From Vreelandella jeotgali Hwa (GTDB lineage Bacteria; Pseudomonadota; Gammaproteobacteria; Pseudomonadales; Halomonadaceae): a stretch of DNA of 64,000 nt. The position numbers were made by a program, and so were the translations under genes. Positions 18,722 through 29,798 of the stretch are shown here, one piece after another (positions within the stretch are counted from its first letter, which is position 1; every line of letters begins with the position of its first letter). Under the pieces are notes generated by a model. It ran no database searches. It was not told the DNA's origin and worked only from the letters and a program-made list of their open reading frames with translations. The stretch covers positions 62,001 to 126,000 of the forward strand of contig NZ_AMQY01000018.1 in assembly GCF_000334215.1 (NCBI RefSeq), written 5' to 3'.

Positions 18722-19483
18722 TCAGGCGGGGTTGTCGATATCCACAAAGCGATGAGTAATACCGTACTCCGCAGCCAGCCACTCCCCCAGCGCCTGAACG
18801 CCGTAGCGCTCGGTGGCGTGGTGGCCGGCCGCCAGGTAATGGATACCCAGCTCGCGCGCCAGGTGCGTTGTGCGTTCGGAAATTTCCCCCGAGACAAACG
18901 CCTGGGCGCCGCCTTCGCGGGCCGCCGCGATCATGTCCTGAGCGCCGCCGGTGCACCAGGCAATACGCTCGATGTTATCGACCCCCGGCGCCCGGACTAC
19001 CATGGGGTCACGCCCCAGCGTTGTGGACAGCTGGCCGGCCAGGGCATCAAGGCTCAACGGCGCGGCGGTTGTCCCCTGCCACAAAAGGCCCTCGCCCGGC
19101 GCAGCGTCGAGGCAGCGCTCAAACTGCCAGCCAAGCCGGCGCCCCAGTTCGGCGTTATTGCCCACTTCCAGGTGCGCATCAAGAGGGAGGTGATACGCCA
19201 GCAGGTTGATGTCGTGATCCAGCAGTGTCTTGATACGACGCTTTTTCATCCCGGTTAGCGCTACCGGCTCGTTTTTCCAGAAATACCCGTGGTGTACCAG
19301 CACCAGATCCGCCTGCCAGGCCACCGCTTCGTCGAGCAGTGCCTGGCAGGCGGTTACGCCGCTCAGCACCCGGGTGACGCGCTCGCGCCCCTCTACCTGG
19401 AGACCGTTAAGCGTGAAATCCTTGAACTGTTGCGCCGCCAGACGCTGCTCGCAGGCAGCCACAAGCGTATCTCGCTGAAGCAT
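18722..19483 (-). CDS. Nif3-like dinuclear metal centre protein (YbgI family)
   Basis: A 253-aa member of the NIF3/YbgI family (in some species reported as a GTP cyclohydrolase I-type or metal-hydrolase protein; substrate unsettled). It has the metal-binding DLVLVHHGYFWKNEP (His-His), LLAYHLPLDAH and the C-terminal HHATERYGVQALGEWL segment. AAGGAGA precedes the ATG. It is convergent with zapG and divergent from degS. Confidence 0.9.
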   Translation of the reverse strand: MLQRDTLVAACEQRLAAQQFKDFTLNGLQVEGRERVTRVLSGVTACQALLDEAVAWQADLVLVHHGYFWKNEPVALTGMKKRRIKTLLDHDINLLAYHLPLDAHLEVGNNAELGRRLGWQFERCLDAAPGEGLLWQGTTAAPLSLDALAGQLSTTLGRDPMVVRAPGVDNIERIAWCTGGAQDMIAAAREGGAQAFVSGEISERTTHLARELGIHYLAAGHHATERYGVQALGEWLAAEYGITHRFVDIDNPA

Positions 19484-19503
19484 GACGTCTCCTTGAAATC
19501 GTA

Positions 19504-19560
19504 TGCCGGAAAGTCGTCAGGCCGTATGACGGAAAGACCTGAGACGCTATGTGGAAAAGT
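19504..19560. repeat. Imperfect ~20-bp repeat upstream of nif3-like gene
   Basis: Three imperfect copies of a motif CGTATG-x-CGGAAAG recur at about 20-23 bp in the nif3-degS gap (19484-19700). The rest of the gap shows no clear feature. Confidence 0.45.
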
Positions 19561-19700
19561 ATGGCCGTGCCCGTTAAGTTGCCGGCACGCAAGGTGTTAC
19601 CATCCGCCGCAAAGTAAAGTCGACGGGACAGGGGCGTGAACCCTGACAGCCCGAACGCCGACCTTGCCGTATTCCTGCCCCGCGTCAAAGGACTCAACTC

Positions 19701-20927
19701 ATGCAGCGCTTCCTGTTGCCCTACGTCTGGCCGGTTATTGCCGGCGTACTGCTCGCAGCGCTGCTGTTGGCAGCGTTTCCACAACGCCTGCCCAACCCTT
19801 TCGCCGAGACGCCGTCGGCGACACCCAACTCGGGCCGCCCGGCCGATACCCGCCAAACCGCATCGGCAGCCCCTGCAACCGCGCCGGCCAGTTACGCCGG
19901 TGCGGTCGAAAAAGCCGCACCCGCGGTGGTCAACGTCTACTCGTCGCGGGTTGTCGAACGCGATCAGCATCCGCTGATGTCGGACCCGTTTTTTCAACAG
20001 TTTCTGGATGGCGACGACAGCAGTCAGCGGCGCATGCTGTCCAGTCTGGGCTCGGGGGTAATCGTCAGCCAGGACGGCTACGTGCTGACCAATCATCACG
20101 TCATCCAGGGCGCCGACCAGATTCAGGTAGCCCTGCGCGACGGCCGCGAGGCGCTGGCGACGGTGATCGGCACCGACCCGGAAAGCGACCTGGCGGTACT
20201 GCGTATCCCGCTGGACAACCTGCCCCGCATCCGCTTGAGCGACTCCGCAGACGTCGCGGTGGGAGACGTGGCGCTGGCCATCGGCAACCCCTTCGGCGTG
20301 GGCCAGACGGTGACCATGGGCATCATCAGCGCGACCGGGCGCAGCCATCTGGGGCTCAACGCCTATGAAGATTTTATCCAGACGGACGCGGCCATCAATC
20401 CGGGCAATTCCGGCGGTGCGCTGATCAACCCGAACGGCGCTCTGGTAGGCATCAACACCGCGATCTTTTCGCGCTCCGGCGGTTCCCAGGGCATCGGCTT
20501 TGCCATCCCCGCCAATCTGGCGCACGGCATCATGGACGAGCTGGTCACCCACGGCCGGGTCATTCGCGGCTGGCTGGGCATCGAGGCGCAGGCGCTCTCA
20601 AGGGAGCTGGCCGCATCCTTCGGGCTGCGTACCCCCCAGGGAATGGTCGTGGCCGGCGTGGTCAAGGACGGCCCGGCCGCCAGCGCCGGTCTCCAACCCG
20701 GCGATGTGCTGCTGGCGCTGAACGGCGAACCCATCCTCGATGCGCGCACCACCATGAGTCATATTGCCGAACTGACCCCCGGCGATAGCGTGCCGCTAAC
20801 CATTGTACGCGGCGGCGAAAAGCAGCGCGTGGAGCTGACCGTGGGCGAGCGCCCCGCTCCCTCGCGGCAAGCCGACTCACCGAGCCCGCAGCCCCCGGCA
20901 CGACAGCGGCCCGGGCCGGGGGCGTAA
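19701..20927 (+). CDS. degS: DegS/AlgW-type periplasmic serine protease with PDZ domain
   Basis: A 408-aa membrane-anchored HtrA protease that senses misfolded outer-membrane proteins and starts cleavage of the anti-sigma-E factor. It has an N-terminal anchor (about residues 7-26) and a trypsin-like domain with catalytic His133 (TNHHVIQ), Asp163 (ESDLAVLRI) and Ser237 (NPGNSGGA). One PDZ domain follows (about 290-375). A single PDZ plus an anchor favours DegS/AlgW over DegP/Q. The proline-rich C-terminal tail is longer than in E. coli DegS. Confidence 0.92.
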   Translation: MQRFLLPYVWPVIAGVLLAALLLAAFPQRLPNPFAETPSATPNSGRPADTRQTASAAPATAPASYAGAVEKAAPAVVNVYSSRVVERDQHPLMSDPFFQQFLDGDDSSQRRMLSSLGSGVIVSQDGYVLTNHHVIQGADQIQVALRDGREALATVIGTDPESDLAVLRIPLDNLPRIRLSDSADVAVGDVALAIGNPFGVGQTVTMGIISATGRSHLGLNAYEDFIQTDAAINPGNSGGALINPNGALVGINTAIFSRSGGSQGIGFAIPANLAHGIMDELVTHGRVIRGWLGIEAQALSRELAASFGLRTPQGMVVAGVVKDGPAASAGLQPGDVLLALNGEPILDARTTMSHIAELTPGDSVPLTIVRGGEKQRVELTVGERPAPSRQADSPSPQPPARQRPGPGA

Positions 20928-20964
20928 CACCCCCTGCGGCGCCGGGCGGCCAGCAACAGAACCC

Positions 20965-22299
20965 TCAGCGACGAGAGCGGTGCAGTGTACGATACTCGGT
21001 GCGATATTCCGCCGACCGCGCATGGGCCGTCAACGCTTCGCCCCGTGCCAGCACCGATGCCACCTCTCCCAACTCGGCCGCCCCGTCTGCGGAGCAGTGG
21101 ATCAGCGATGAACGCTTCTGGAAGTCATACACGCCCAGCGGCGAGGAAAAGCGCGCAGTGCCCGACGTGGGCAGGACGTGGTTGGGGCCGGCACAGTAGT
21201 CGCCCAGCGCCTCGGCGGTATAGCGTCCCATGAAGATGGCACCGGCGTGACGAATCCGCGGCAGCCAGCGCTCGGGCTCGTCAACCGAAAGCTCGAGGTG
21301 CTCGGGCGCAATGCGGTTGATCAGCGCGGCGGCGTCTTCCTCGTCGGCGCAATGGATCAAGACGCCCCGGGCACCAAGCGAAGCGCGAACAATCGCTTCG
21401 CGCTCGAGCGTGGGCAGCAGCCTTGTCATGGACGCCTCCACGGCGTCGAGCTGGGCCCGATCGCAGCTGACCATGATGGCCTGAGCGTCTTCGTCGTGTT
21501 CGGCCTGCGAGAACAGATCCATGGCCAGCCAGTCGGGGTCGGTGCCGCCGTCGGCCACGATCAGAATTTCCGACGGGCCGGCAATCATGTCGATACCCAC
21601 CTGGCCAAAAACCGCGCGCTTGGCCGTGGCGACATAGATATTGCCCGGCCCGACGATCTTGTCCACGCGCGGCACGGACTCGGTACCGTAGGCCAGCGCC
21701 GCGACGGCCTGAGCGCCGCCCAGGGTAAACACCTGGTCCACGCCGGCCAGGTGCGCCGCCGCCAACACCAGCTCGTTCAGGACCCCGTCCGGCGTGGGCA
21801 CGACCATGACAATCTCGCTCACCCCGGCCACCTGCGCCGGGATGGCATTCATCAGCACCGATGACGGATACGCGGCCTTGCCACCGGGGACGTAGATCCC
21901 CGCCCGATCAAGCGGCGCTACCTGCTGGCCCAGCACGGTCCCGTCAGCCTCGGTGTACTGCCAGGATTCCGGCTTCTGATGCTCGTGATAGCGACGAATG
22001 CGCTCGGCGGCAGCCGCCAACGCCTCGCGCTGGTCGTCGGGCAGGCTGTTATAGGCCTGCTCGAGACGCGCCGGCGTCAGGGTCAGCTCCTGCATGGTGG
22101 TAGCCGCCAACCGATCAAAACGGTTGGTCGCCTCGATGGCGGCGGCATCACCGCGGGCCTTGACGTCTGCCAGCAACTCATCAACGCGAGCCTGGACGGC
22201 ACCGTCGGACACACCTTCCCAGTCGAGCAGGGCATCCAGTCGCCGGGAAAAATCGACATCCCGGGTGGAAAGCCGGGTAATAGCTGGCGCTGCGTTCAT
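20965..22299 (-). CDS. hisD: HisD, histidinol dehydrogenase
   Basis: Catalyses the last two steps of histidine synthesis, oxidising histidinol to histidine with NAD and zinc. The 444-aa product has [13 protein letters not shown], the zinc-ligand region [13 protein letters not shown] and the catalytic Glu-His pair in [10 protein letters not shown]. The start at 22299 ([14 protein letters not shown]) has GAGG 7 bases upstream; an ATG at 22317 lacks this. It follows hisG by 44 bp. hisC, which often comes next in pseudomonads, is absent; the next gene is convergent degS. Confidence 0.95.
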   Translation of the reverse strand: MNAAPAITRLSTRDVDFSRRLDALLDWEGVSDGAVQARVDELLADVKARGDAAAIEATNRFDRLAATTMQELTLTPARLEQAYNSLPDDQREALAAAAERIRRYHEHQKPESWQYTEADGTVLGQQVAPLDRAGIYVPGGKAAYPSSVLMNAIPAQVAGVSEIVMVVPTPDGVLNELVLAAAHLAGVDQVFTLGGAQAVAALAYGTESVPRVDKIVGPGNIYVATAKRAVFGQVGIDMIAGPSEILIVADGGTDPDWLAMDLFSQAEHDEDAQAIMVSCDRAQLDAVEASMTRLLPTLEREAIVRASLGARGVLIHCADEEDAAALINRIAPEHLELSVDEPERWLPRIRHAGAIFMGRYTAEALGDYCAGPNHVLPTSGTARFSSPLGVYDFQKRSSLIHCSADGAAELGEVASVLARGEALTAHARSAEYRTEYRTLHRSRR

Positions 22300-22343
22300 A
22301 TACAACCTCGTGGCCAATACGGATAAGGAAACTCGGACGGGCC

Positions 22344-23000
22344 TCAGGCGCGCGCCTCATCGGCCGTGCGCTGCCGCACGGCGGTCTCGAGACGCTCGAG
22401 CAGCGGCTTGATCTGCGCATGTTTCATGGTCATCGAGGCCTTGTTGACCACCAGGCGAGTACTGATATGGGCAATCAGTTCGCGCGGCTCCATGCCATTG
22501 GCGCGCAGGGTATTACCCGTATCCACAATGTCGATGATTTCATCGGCCAGGTTCATGATGGGAGCCAGCTCCATGGCACCGTAAAGCTTGATGACCTCGG
22601 CCTGAATGCCCTGCTCGGCGTAATAGCGACGCGCGATATTGACAAACTTTGTCGCTACCCGGCGGTGCGCCCGGCCCGGCGATTCGTCCCGGGCGCCGGC
22701 CGTCATCAGCCGGCAACGGGCGATTTGCAGGTCCAGCGGCTCGTACAGACTCTCGGTACCGTGCTCAAGCAGCACATCCTTGCCCGCAATCCCCATGTCG
22801 GCCGCCCCCAGCTGCACGTAGGTAGGCACATCGGTAGCGCGGATGACCACCAGCTTGACGTGCGCCAGGTTGGTATCAAACAGCAGCTTGCGGCTCTTGC
22901 TCAGGTCTTCCGCCGGGGTAATACCCGCATCGGCCAGAAGCGGCAGGGTTTCATCGAGTATGCGCCCCTTGGAGAGCGCCAGAATCAGTTGCTTGCTCAT
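22344..23000 (-). CDS. hisG: HisG, ATP phosphoribosyltransferase (short form)
   Basis: First enzyme of histidine synthesis, joining ATP and PRPP. At 218 aa it is the short form that lacks the C-terminal regulatory domain. The start [20 protein letters not shown] and the segments [16 protein letters not shown] and [14 protein letters not shown] are conserved. Short HisG proteins need the HisRS-like partner HisZ for activity and feedback control (established for the family); hisZ is not in this window. Confidence 0.95.
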   Translation of the reverse strand: MSKQLILALSKGRILDETLPLLADAGITPAEDLSKSRKLLFDTNLAHVKLVVIRATDVPTYVQLGAADMGIAGKDVLLEHGTESLYEPLDLQIARCRLMTAGARDESPGRAHRRVATKFVNIARRYYAEQGIQAEVIKLYGAMELAPIMNLADEIIDIVDTGNTLRANGMEPRELIAHISTRLVVNKASMTMKHAQIKPLLERLETAVRQRTADEARA

Positions 23001-23058
23001 GGTTGTCGCCCGTTGTTATCGCGTGATTGCCTGCCAGGCCGGCCGCCTGCGACAGGCT

Positions 23059-24583
<1,525 letters not shown>

Positions 24584-24683
24584 GGGGGATGAACTCCTTC
24601 AAAACGGTCGAGGGTAAACGATCAGCGGCCATGATAAAGAAAACCCGGCAGTTTGGCGATTAGCGTACTGGCCCGACATACGT

Positions 24684-25019
24684 TCAGGGCCGGCGAGGCG
24701 ACGACTCTTCCAGCAGCGCATCGACCTCGGCCAGGCTCGCCAGGCGGTGCAGCGGTTCGGAAAGCCGGATGCCTTCAACCGTCACCCCGGTCTGCCCGCA
24801 GGTCCGCAGCCATTGAAGCAATACGCTGATCGCCGCACTGCTGGCGGACTCAACGCCGCTGAAGTCGAGCATCAGCGCGACGGCTGCATCACGCTCCAGC
24901 CACTGAATACCGGCATCGGCCAGCCCGGCGGCAACGCCGGTTCCCAGGTTGCCGCTGACGTCGAGCGTATTCTCCGAAGCGGTAAGCGTAACGCCCTGCC
25001 GGGAAAACAGCGGGGTCAC
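24684..25019 (-). CDS. mlaB: MlaB, STAS-domain subunit of the Mla lipid transporter
   Basis: A 111-aa STAS-domain protein that binds the MlaFE ABC core on the cytoplasmic side. The central segment VALMLDFSGVESASSAAISVLLQW resembles the STAS phospho-acceptor loop with Ser residues. Its ATG overlaps the mlaC stop by 4 bp. The 100-bp gap to ibaG shows no clear feature. Confidence 0.9.
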   Translation of the reverse strand: MTPLFSRQGVTLTASENTLDVSGNLGTGVAAGLADAGIQWLERDAAVALMLDFSGVESASSAAISVLLQWLRTCGQTGVTVEGIRLSEPLHRLASLAEVDALLEESSPRRP

Positions 25020-25681
25020 TCGCTACCCCCTTCTTCCAGCTCGTCGGCCCCCACATCCGGCGACCACTGGCGAATGACGGCATCGTAGTCGCGGTTGTTT
25101 TCACGCATGGCCTGATCAAACTGATTGCGGAATGTCAGCCCCAGGTTGATGCCGTTGACAATCACGTTGACCACTTTCCACTGGTCGTCGTCGAGGCGCA
25201 GGCTATAGCTGACCGGGTAGACATCGCCGCCCTGGGCAACGACTTCCATCTTGACGCTGGCACGATCATCGTCACGCTGCGCCGTCTGCTCGCCCGCCAT
25301 GCGCAGCTCATCGTAATCCAGGGTTGTGAGACCCTTGGTATAGGTATCGATCAGCGTCTGGCGAAATTCCTCGACAAAGCGCCGACGCTGCTTTGGCGTG
25401 GCGTTACGGAAATACCGCCCCATCACGCTGGCGCCGATATAGCGAAAATCGGCCACGTCCTCGAGGCTTTCATCAACCAGCTTTTTCAGCTCGTCGACGT
25501 TGTTGGCGTAATAGTCTTCGCGCTTTTCGAGATCGGCCATGAATCCGGTCACGCTATCTTCTATCAGCGCCTCGGGAGACTGCTGCTGGGCATAAAGCGG
25601 CGTTCCCAGCGCCAGACAGCCGGCCATCATGCCGCCCGCCAGCCAGACTTTCAGCGTTGCCCCGTACTTCGCTTTCATCAC
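25016..25681 (-). CDS. mlaC: MlaC, periplasmic phospholipid-binding protein
   Basis: A 221-aa secreted shuttle that carries phospholipids between the outer-membrane MlaA complex and inner-membrane MlaFEDB. The signal peptide ends near ALGTPLYA-QQQ (residue 31). The mature part has FRYIGASVMGRYFRNATPKQ and the conserved segment VKVNVIVNGINLGLTFRNQF-like end (VVNVIVNGINLGLTFRNQF). Operon position between mlaD and mlaB confirms the call. Confidence 0.95.
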   Translation of the reverse strand: MMKAKYGATLKVWLAGGMMAGCLALGTPLYAQQQSPEALIEDSVTGFMADLEKREDYYANNVDELKKLVDESLEDVADFRYIGASVMGRYFRNATPKQRRRFVEEFRQTLIDTYTKGLTTLDYDELRMAGEQTAQRDDDRASVKMEVVAQGGDVYPVSYSLRLDDDQWKVVNVIVNGINLGLTFRNQFDQAMRENNRDYDAVIRQWSPDVGADELEEGGSE

Positions 25682-25717
25682 GCCTCCTCGTTGCCTTCAA
25701 TAGGCCCTGTGAGTGGG

Positions 25718-26182
25718 TTAATCCTTGACCATGCTCGATACGAACTGCTGGATCAGCTCTTCCAGAACCAGCGCCGACTGGGTATCGCGTATGCTGTCAC
25801 CGTCTTCCAGCGCCTCCGGGTCGCCGCCCACCGTCAAACCGATGTACTGTTCCCCCAGCAGCCCGGCGGTCAGAATGGCGGCGGTGCTGTCCCGGGACAG
25901 CTCGCCTTCAAGGCTGCTGTCCAGACGCATGCTGACCCGGGCATCAAACCATTCCTGATCCAGCTCAATGGACTCTACCCGGCCTACCGTCACCCCGGCC
26001 ATGGTGACTCGGGCACGCGGTTTCAGGCTGCCGATATCGGAGAAGCTGGCTTCCAGATGAAAGGTCTGCGACGACGCGGACGGCGTCAATCCGCTGACTC
26101 GAAGGCCCAGGAAAACAAGCCCCAGAATGCCGGCAAGAATGAAGATTCCTACCCCGAACTCTACGGTTTTACTGCGTTGCAT
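25718..26182 (-). CDS. mlaD: MlaD, MCE-domain subunit of the Mla transporter
   Basis: A 154-aa inner-membrane protein with an N-terminal span (about residues 7-27) and one MCE domain including RVTMAGVTVGRVESIELD and TAGLLGEQYIGLTVGG. MlaD hexamers form a periplasmic pore for lipids on the MlaFE complex. Its length and gene order fit. Confidence 0.96.
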   Translation of the reverse strand: MQRSKTVEFGVGIFILAGILGLVFLGLRVSGLTPSASSQTFHLEASFSDIGSLKPRARVTMAGVTVGRVESIELDQEWFDARVSMRLDSSLEGELSRDSTAAILTAGLLGEQYIGLTVGGDPEALEDGDSIRDTQSALVLEELIQQFVSSMVKD

Positions 26183-26198
26183 TCACCTGCTCCCGCGT

Positions 26199-27002
26199 TT
26201 AAAGACCGCCGAACATCATGGCGGTCAGCACAAAATCAAGCCCCAGTACCGCGAGCGACGAATACACCACGGTGCGCGTCGTGGCCCGGGAAATTCCTTC
26301 CGACGTGGGAATCAGGTCGTAGCCCTGAAACACGGCAATCCAGGTGACCACCAGGGCAAACACCAGGCTTTTGATCATGCCGTTACCCACATCGGCAAAA
26401 AACGCGACGCTGGACTGCATGTTGCTCCAGAAGGAGCCTTCGGATACGCCCAGCCACTGTACGCCCACCAGATAGCCGCCCCAGATGCCCACCACGCTAA
26501 AGCCGATGGTCAGCAGCGGCAGCGAGACAAACCCCGCCCACAGGCGCGGCGCCACGACCCGGCGGAGCGGATCCACGCCGATCATTTCCATGCTGGTCAG
26601 CTGCTCGGTTGCCTTCATCAGGCCGATTTCAGCGGTCAACGCCGACCCCGCGCGCCCGGCAAACAGCAAAGCGGCCACCACCGGCGCCAGCTCACGCAGC
26701 AGGGACAGCGACACCATCTGCCCCAGCGCCTGTTCGGCGCCGAAGTCGATCAGAATGGTATATCCCTGAAGCGCCAGCACCATGCCGATAAACAGCCCCG
26801 ACACCAGCACAATGGCGAGCGACAGCACGCCGACAAAGTGCATTTGCCGCAGCCATAATCGCACCCCTTCGCCCCCGGGTACCCCGACGACCGAGCGCGC
26901 CATGAACACACTGGCTCGCCCCAGCGCTTCGATAACGCGACATCCCCGATACCCCAGACCGGCCACCGAATCGATCAGCTGCCTCCAGAATCCTGACGCC
27001 AT
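26199..27002 (-). CDS. mlaE: MlaE, permease of the Mla lipid transporter
   Basis: A 267-aa polytopic inner-membrane permease. Conserved segments are [52 protein letters not shown] and [21 protein letters not shown]. The start at 27002 ([20 protein letters not shown]) is chosen because it lies just after the mlaF stop and gives the family length; longer in-frame versions overlap mlaF. Confidence 0.95.
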   Translation of the reverse strand: MASGFWRQLIDSVAGLGYRGCRVIEALGRASVFMARSVVGVPGGEGVRLWLRQMHFVGVLSLAIVLVSGLFIGMVLALQGYTILIDFGAEQALGQMVSLSLLRELAPVVAALLFAGRAGSALTAEIGLMKATEQLTSMEMIGVDPLRRVVAPRLWAGFVSLPLLTIGFSVVGIWGGYLVGVQWLGVSEGSFWSNMQSSVAFFADVGNGMIKSLVFALVVTWIAVFQGYDLIPTSEGISRATTRTVVYSSLAVLGLDFVLTAMMFGGL

Positions 27003-27003
27003 C

Positions 27004-27864
27004 CTAATCTGCTCCCGTGGTTGAATCGGTGGCCGCCATCGCCGCTGCGTCCGTGCCGAGTGCGTCCGTGCCAAGAATGTCACGGTAAAGCGGCGGCGCC
27101 GGATAGTGAAACGGCACCGGTCCGTCGGGCTCACCGTGCATAAACTGACTGACTCGCGCATCCTCGTGGGTATCCAGGGTGGCCGGCGTTCCGTGGGCCA
27201 CGATCCCGCCGTCGGCGATCAGGTAGAGGTAATCGGCGATGCTGATGGTTTCCTTGATGTCGTGAGACACCACCACCGACGTCAGCGACAGCGCCTCGCT
27301 CAGACGCTTGATGAGCTGCACCAGTACGCCCATGGCGATAGGGTCCTGCCCCACAAAGGGCTCATCGTAGAGTATCAGCTCGGGGTCCAGCGCCACCGCT
27401 CGGGCCAGCGCCACCCGGCGCGCCATGCCGCCGGACAGCTCCGCTGGCGTGAGATCCCGCGCGCCACGCAGCCCCACCGCCTGCAGCTTGAGGAGTACGA
27501 TATCGCGGATCATGGCATCGGGCAGATCGGTGTGTACCCGCAGCGGGAAGGCGACATTTTCAAAGACATCCAGATCGGAAAACAGCGCGCCGCTCTGAAA
27601 CAGCATGCCCATGCGACTGCGCAGGGCAAACAGCGCCTTGCGCGGCAGCCTGTGGACATCCTGACCGTCGATGAGCACGCGCCCGCTGTCCGGCGTCAGC
27701 TGGCCGCCAAGCAGCTTTAAAAGCGTGGTCTTGCCCGAGCCGCTGGGCCCCATGATGGCGGTAATCTTCCCGCGGGGAATGGACAGATTCACCCCGCTGA
27801 AAATGGCGCGCCCGCCACGGGAAAAATACAGGTCTTCCACTTCAATAAAGGCCGGGTCGGTCAT
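27004..27864 (-). CDS. mlaF: MlaF, ATPase of the Mla lipid transporter
   Basis: A 286-aa ABC ATPase that powers MlaFEDB. It has the Walker [15 protein letters not shown], signature [15 protein letters not shown] and Walker [15 protein letters not shown]. The start at 27864 ([18 protein letters not shown]) aligns with the family; an upstream in-frame ATG at 27942 adds 26 non-conserved residues. The C-terminal tail contains a short in-frame duplication ([14 protein letters not shown], period 15 bp) beyond the conserved domain. Confidence 0.95.
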   Translation of the reverse strand: MTDPAFIEVEDLYFSRGGRAIFSGVNLSIPRGKITAIMGPSGSGKTTLLKLLGGQLTPDSGRVLIDGQDVHRLPRKALFALRSRMGMLFQSGALFSDLDVFENVAFPLRVHTDLPDAMIRDIVLLKLQAVGLRGARDLTPAELSGGMARRVALARAVALDPELILYDEPFVGQDPIAMGVLVQLIKRLSEALSLTSVVVSHDIKETISIADYLYLIADGGIVAHGTPATLDTHEDARVSQFMHGEPDGPVPFHYPAPPLYRDILGTDALGTDAAAMAATDSTTGAD

Positions 27865-28140
27865 GGCACACTCATGTGATTTGAGACTGTCGTGCTGATA
27901 TTGCTTGAAAGACGGAAAAACCGCAGCACTCGCCAAGCGCAATGTATAGGCAAAGTACGGCGTCCAGCACGGTTATCGAACAGCGTACTATAACGCAGAG
28001 GGTAAACCAACGGCTACACCAGGGCTGCACAAGCTGCCAAACAGCTGCCGGCTATTGTCGAGAGCGCAACTCCACAGGAAAGTCCCTGGCCGCCCGGACG
28101 ACAATGTTACACTGGCGCGCAGTGGGATTGCAGAGTACCT
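27865..28140. other. Divergent mlaF-kdsD spacer
   Basis: The 359-bp region between the divergent mlaF and kdsD starts must hold promoters for two major envelope operons. TATAAC at about 27990 (+) is a possible -10 but has no matching -35. I found no confident promoter, hairpin or small gene. The kdsD-proximal part is a 15-bp tandem repeat listed separately. Confidence 0.5.
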
Positions 28141-28215
28141 GCAACCTCACCGGAATCAACTTTGCCAGAGTCAGCTTTGCCAGAGTCAACTTCGCCAGAG
28201 TCAACGCCACCAGAG
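28141..28215. repeat. 15-bp tandem repeat immediately upstream of kdsD
   Basis: Four clear units, TCAACTTTGCCAGAG, TCAGCTTTGCCAGAG, TCAACTTCGCCAGAG and TCAACGCCACCAGAG (28156-28215), are preceded by one weaker unit and followed by TCAATGCC and the kdsD ATG. The 15-bp period keeps the kdsD frame open upstream (peptide repeats FARVN), which creates a false N-terminal extension. Confidence 0.9.
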
Positions 28216-28223
28216 TCAATGCC

Positions 28224-29210
28224 ATGTCCGATTTATCCGATGCCTCTCATACCCTGCGCGATAGTGCCTTGCGCACCCTGACCGTTGAGCAGGCCGCCAT
28301 TGACGGCCTCAAGTCGCGGTTAAACGATGATTTTGACCGTGCCTGTGAGCTTATTCTCGCCTGCAAGGGGCGCGTGGTGGTCACCGGCATGGGCAAGTCC
28401 GGCCACATTGGCGGCAAACTCGCGGCCACGCTGGCCAGCACCGGAACGCCGGCCTTTTTCGTCCACCCGGGCGAGGCCAGCCACGGAGATCTGGGCATGA
28501 TTACCCGCACAGACGTGGTGCTGGCGCTGTCCAACTCGGGCGAAACCGGCGAAGTGACCGCCCTGCTGCCGCTGCTCAAGCGCCTTGACGTGCCGCTGGT
28601 GAGCATGACCGGACGCCCCGGCTCCACCCTCGCGCGCCACGCCGATGCCCACCTGGACAGCGGCGTGGAACGCGAAGCCTGCCCGCTGGACCTGGCGCCT
28701 ACCAGCTCCACCACTGCCGCGCTGGCATTGGGCGATGCGCTGGCCGTGGCGCTGCTGGAAGCGCGCGGCTTTACCACCGAACAGTTTGCCCTCTCGCACC
28801 CCGGCGGCAGCCTGGGCAAGCGCCTGCTGCTGCGCGTTCAGGACATCATGCACAGCGGCGAACGCCTGCCCCGGGTCGCGCTGGGCAGCCCGCTACGCGA
28901 CGCCCTGGTGGAAATCACCCGCCAGGGGCTGGGCTTCACCTGCGTGATCAATACCGATGGTACACTCGCCGGCGTCTATACCGACGGCGACCTGCGCCGC
29001 ACGCTGGACGAGCACCGGGATGTGCTGCGCCTGACCGTTGACGAAGTCATGACGACCCCCGGGCGTCGCATCACCCCCGACGTGCTCGCCGCCGAAGCCG
29101 TGCGTATCATGGAAGACAACAAAATCACCGCGCTGGCCGTGGTGGACGAAGACCAGCACCCCATCGGTGCGCTTCACATGCACGACCTGCTGGCCAGCGG
29201 TGTCATTTAA
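28224..29210 (+). CDS. kdsD: KdsD, arabinose-5-phosphate isomerase
   Basis: Makes arabinose-5-phosphate from ribulose-5-phosphate, the first step to Kdo for LPS. The 328-aa protein starts MSDLSDASHTLRDSALRTLT and has an N-terminal SIS domain (VVTGMGKSGHIGGKLAATLA, LALSNSGETGEV) and two C-terminal CBS domains (about residues 210-328, VQDIMHSGERLPRV and VDEVMTTPGRRI). Length equals E. coli KdsD with this start. The open frame extends 94 codons upstream only because of the repeat. Confidence 0.96.
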   Translation: MSDLSDASHTLRDSALRTLTVEQAAIDGLKSRLNDDFDRACELILACKGRVVVTGMGKSGHIGGKLAATLASTGTPAFFVHPGEASHGDLGMITRTDVVLALSNSGETGEVTALLPLLKRLDVPLVSMTGRPGSTLARHADAHLDSGVEREACPLDLAPTSSTTAALALGDALAVALLEARGFTTEQFALSHPGGSLGKRLLLRVQDIMHSGERLPRVALGSPLRDALVEITRQGLGFTCVINTDGTLAGVYTDGDLRRTLDEHRDVLRLTVDEVMTTPGRRITPDVLAAEAVRIMEDNKITALAVVDEDQHPIGALHMHDLLASGVI

Positions 29211-29249
29211 CGGTCGGCACTTCTACGGTTTCCTTTTAACGGAGTCAGC

Positions 29250-29798
29250 ATGCTGCAACCCCCGATTCCCCACGCCGGACTGGCACACATCCGGCTGCTT
29301 GCTCTCGACGTTGATGGCGTACTCAGCGACGGTCGGCTGTACTTCAACGCCGACGGCATGGAAACCAAGGCGTTTCATACCCAGGACGGCCAGGGCCTCA
29401 AACTTCTGAAGCACGCCGGGATTCAGGTAGCGCTGATTACCGGACGCGACTCGCCCATGGTGACCCACCGGGCACAGGCGCTGGGCATCGCGCATGTGTA
29501 CCAGGGCTGCCCCGACAAGCTCGACACCCTCACCCGGCTGTGCCACGAGCTTGATATCTCTCTGGACCAGGTCGCCTATTGCGGCGATGACCTGCCCGAC
29601 CTTGCCGCCATTCAACAGGCGGGTGTGGGGATCAGCGTGCCCAACGCCCCGGACTATATGCACCATTACGCCGACTGGGTCACGCCCCGCGAGGGCGGCC
29701 ACGGAGCGGTGCGCGACATCTGCGACGCGCTGATCAGCGCTCGGGGGCTCTGGGATCGCATTCTGCCTGCCGACAACCCGACAGGGTCCCGAGCATGA
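29250..29798 (+). CDS. kdsC: KdsC, Kdo-8-phosphate phosphatase
   Basis: A 182-aa HAD-superfamily phosphatase that releases Kdo. The nucleophile motif is LALDVDGVLSDGRLYFNADG, motif II ALITGRDSP, and the later Asp motif YCGDDLPDLAAI. It follows kdsD by 39 bp with a TTAACGGAG ribosome site, and its end overlaps lptC by 4 bp. Confidence 0.96.
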   Translation: MLQPPIPHAGLAHIRLLALDVDGVLSDGRLYFNADGMETKAFHTQDGQGLKLLKHAGIQVALITGRDSPMVTHRAQALGIAHVYQGCPDKLDTLTRLCHELDISLDQVAYCGDDLPDLAAIQQAGVGISVPNAPDYMHHYADWVTPREGGHGAVRDICDALISARGLWDRILPADNPTGSRA

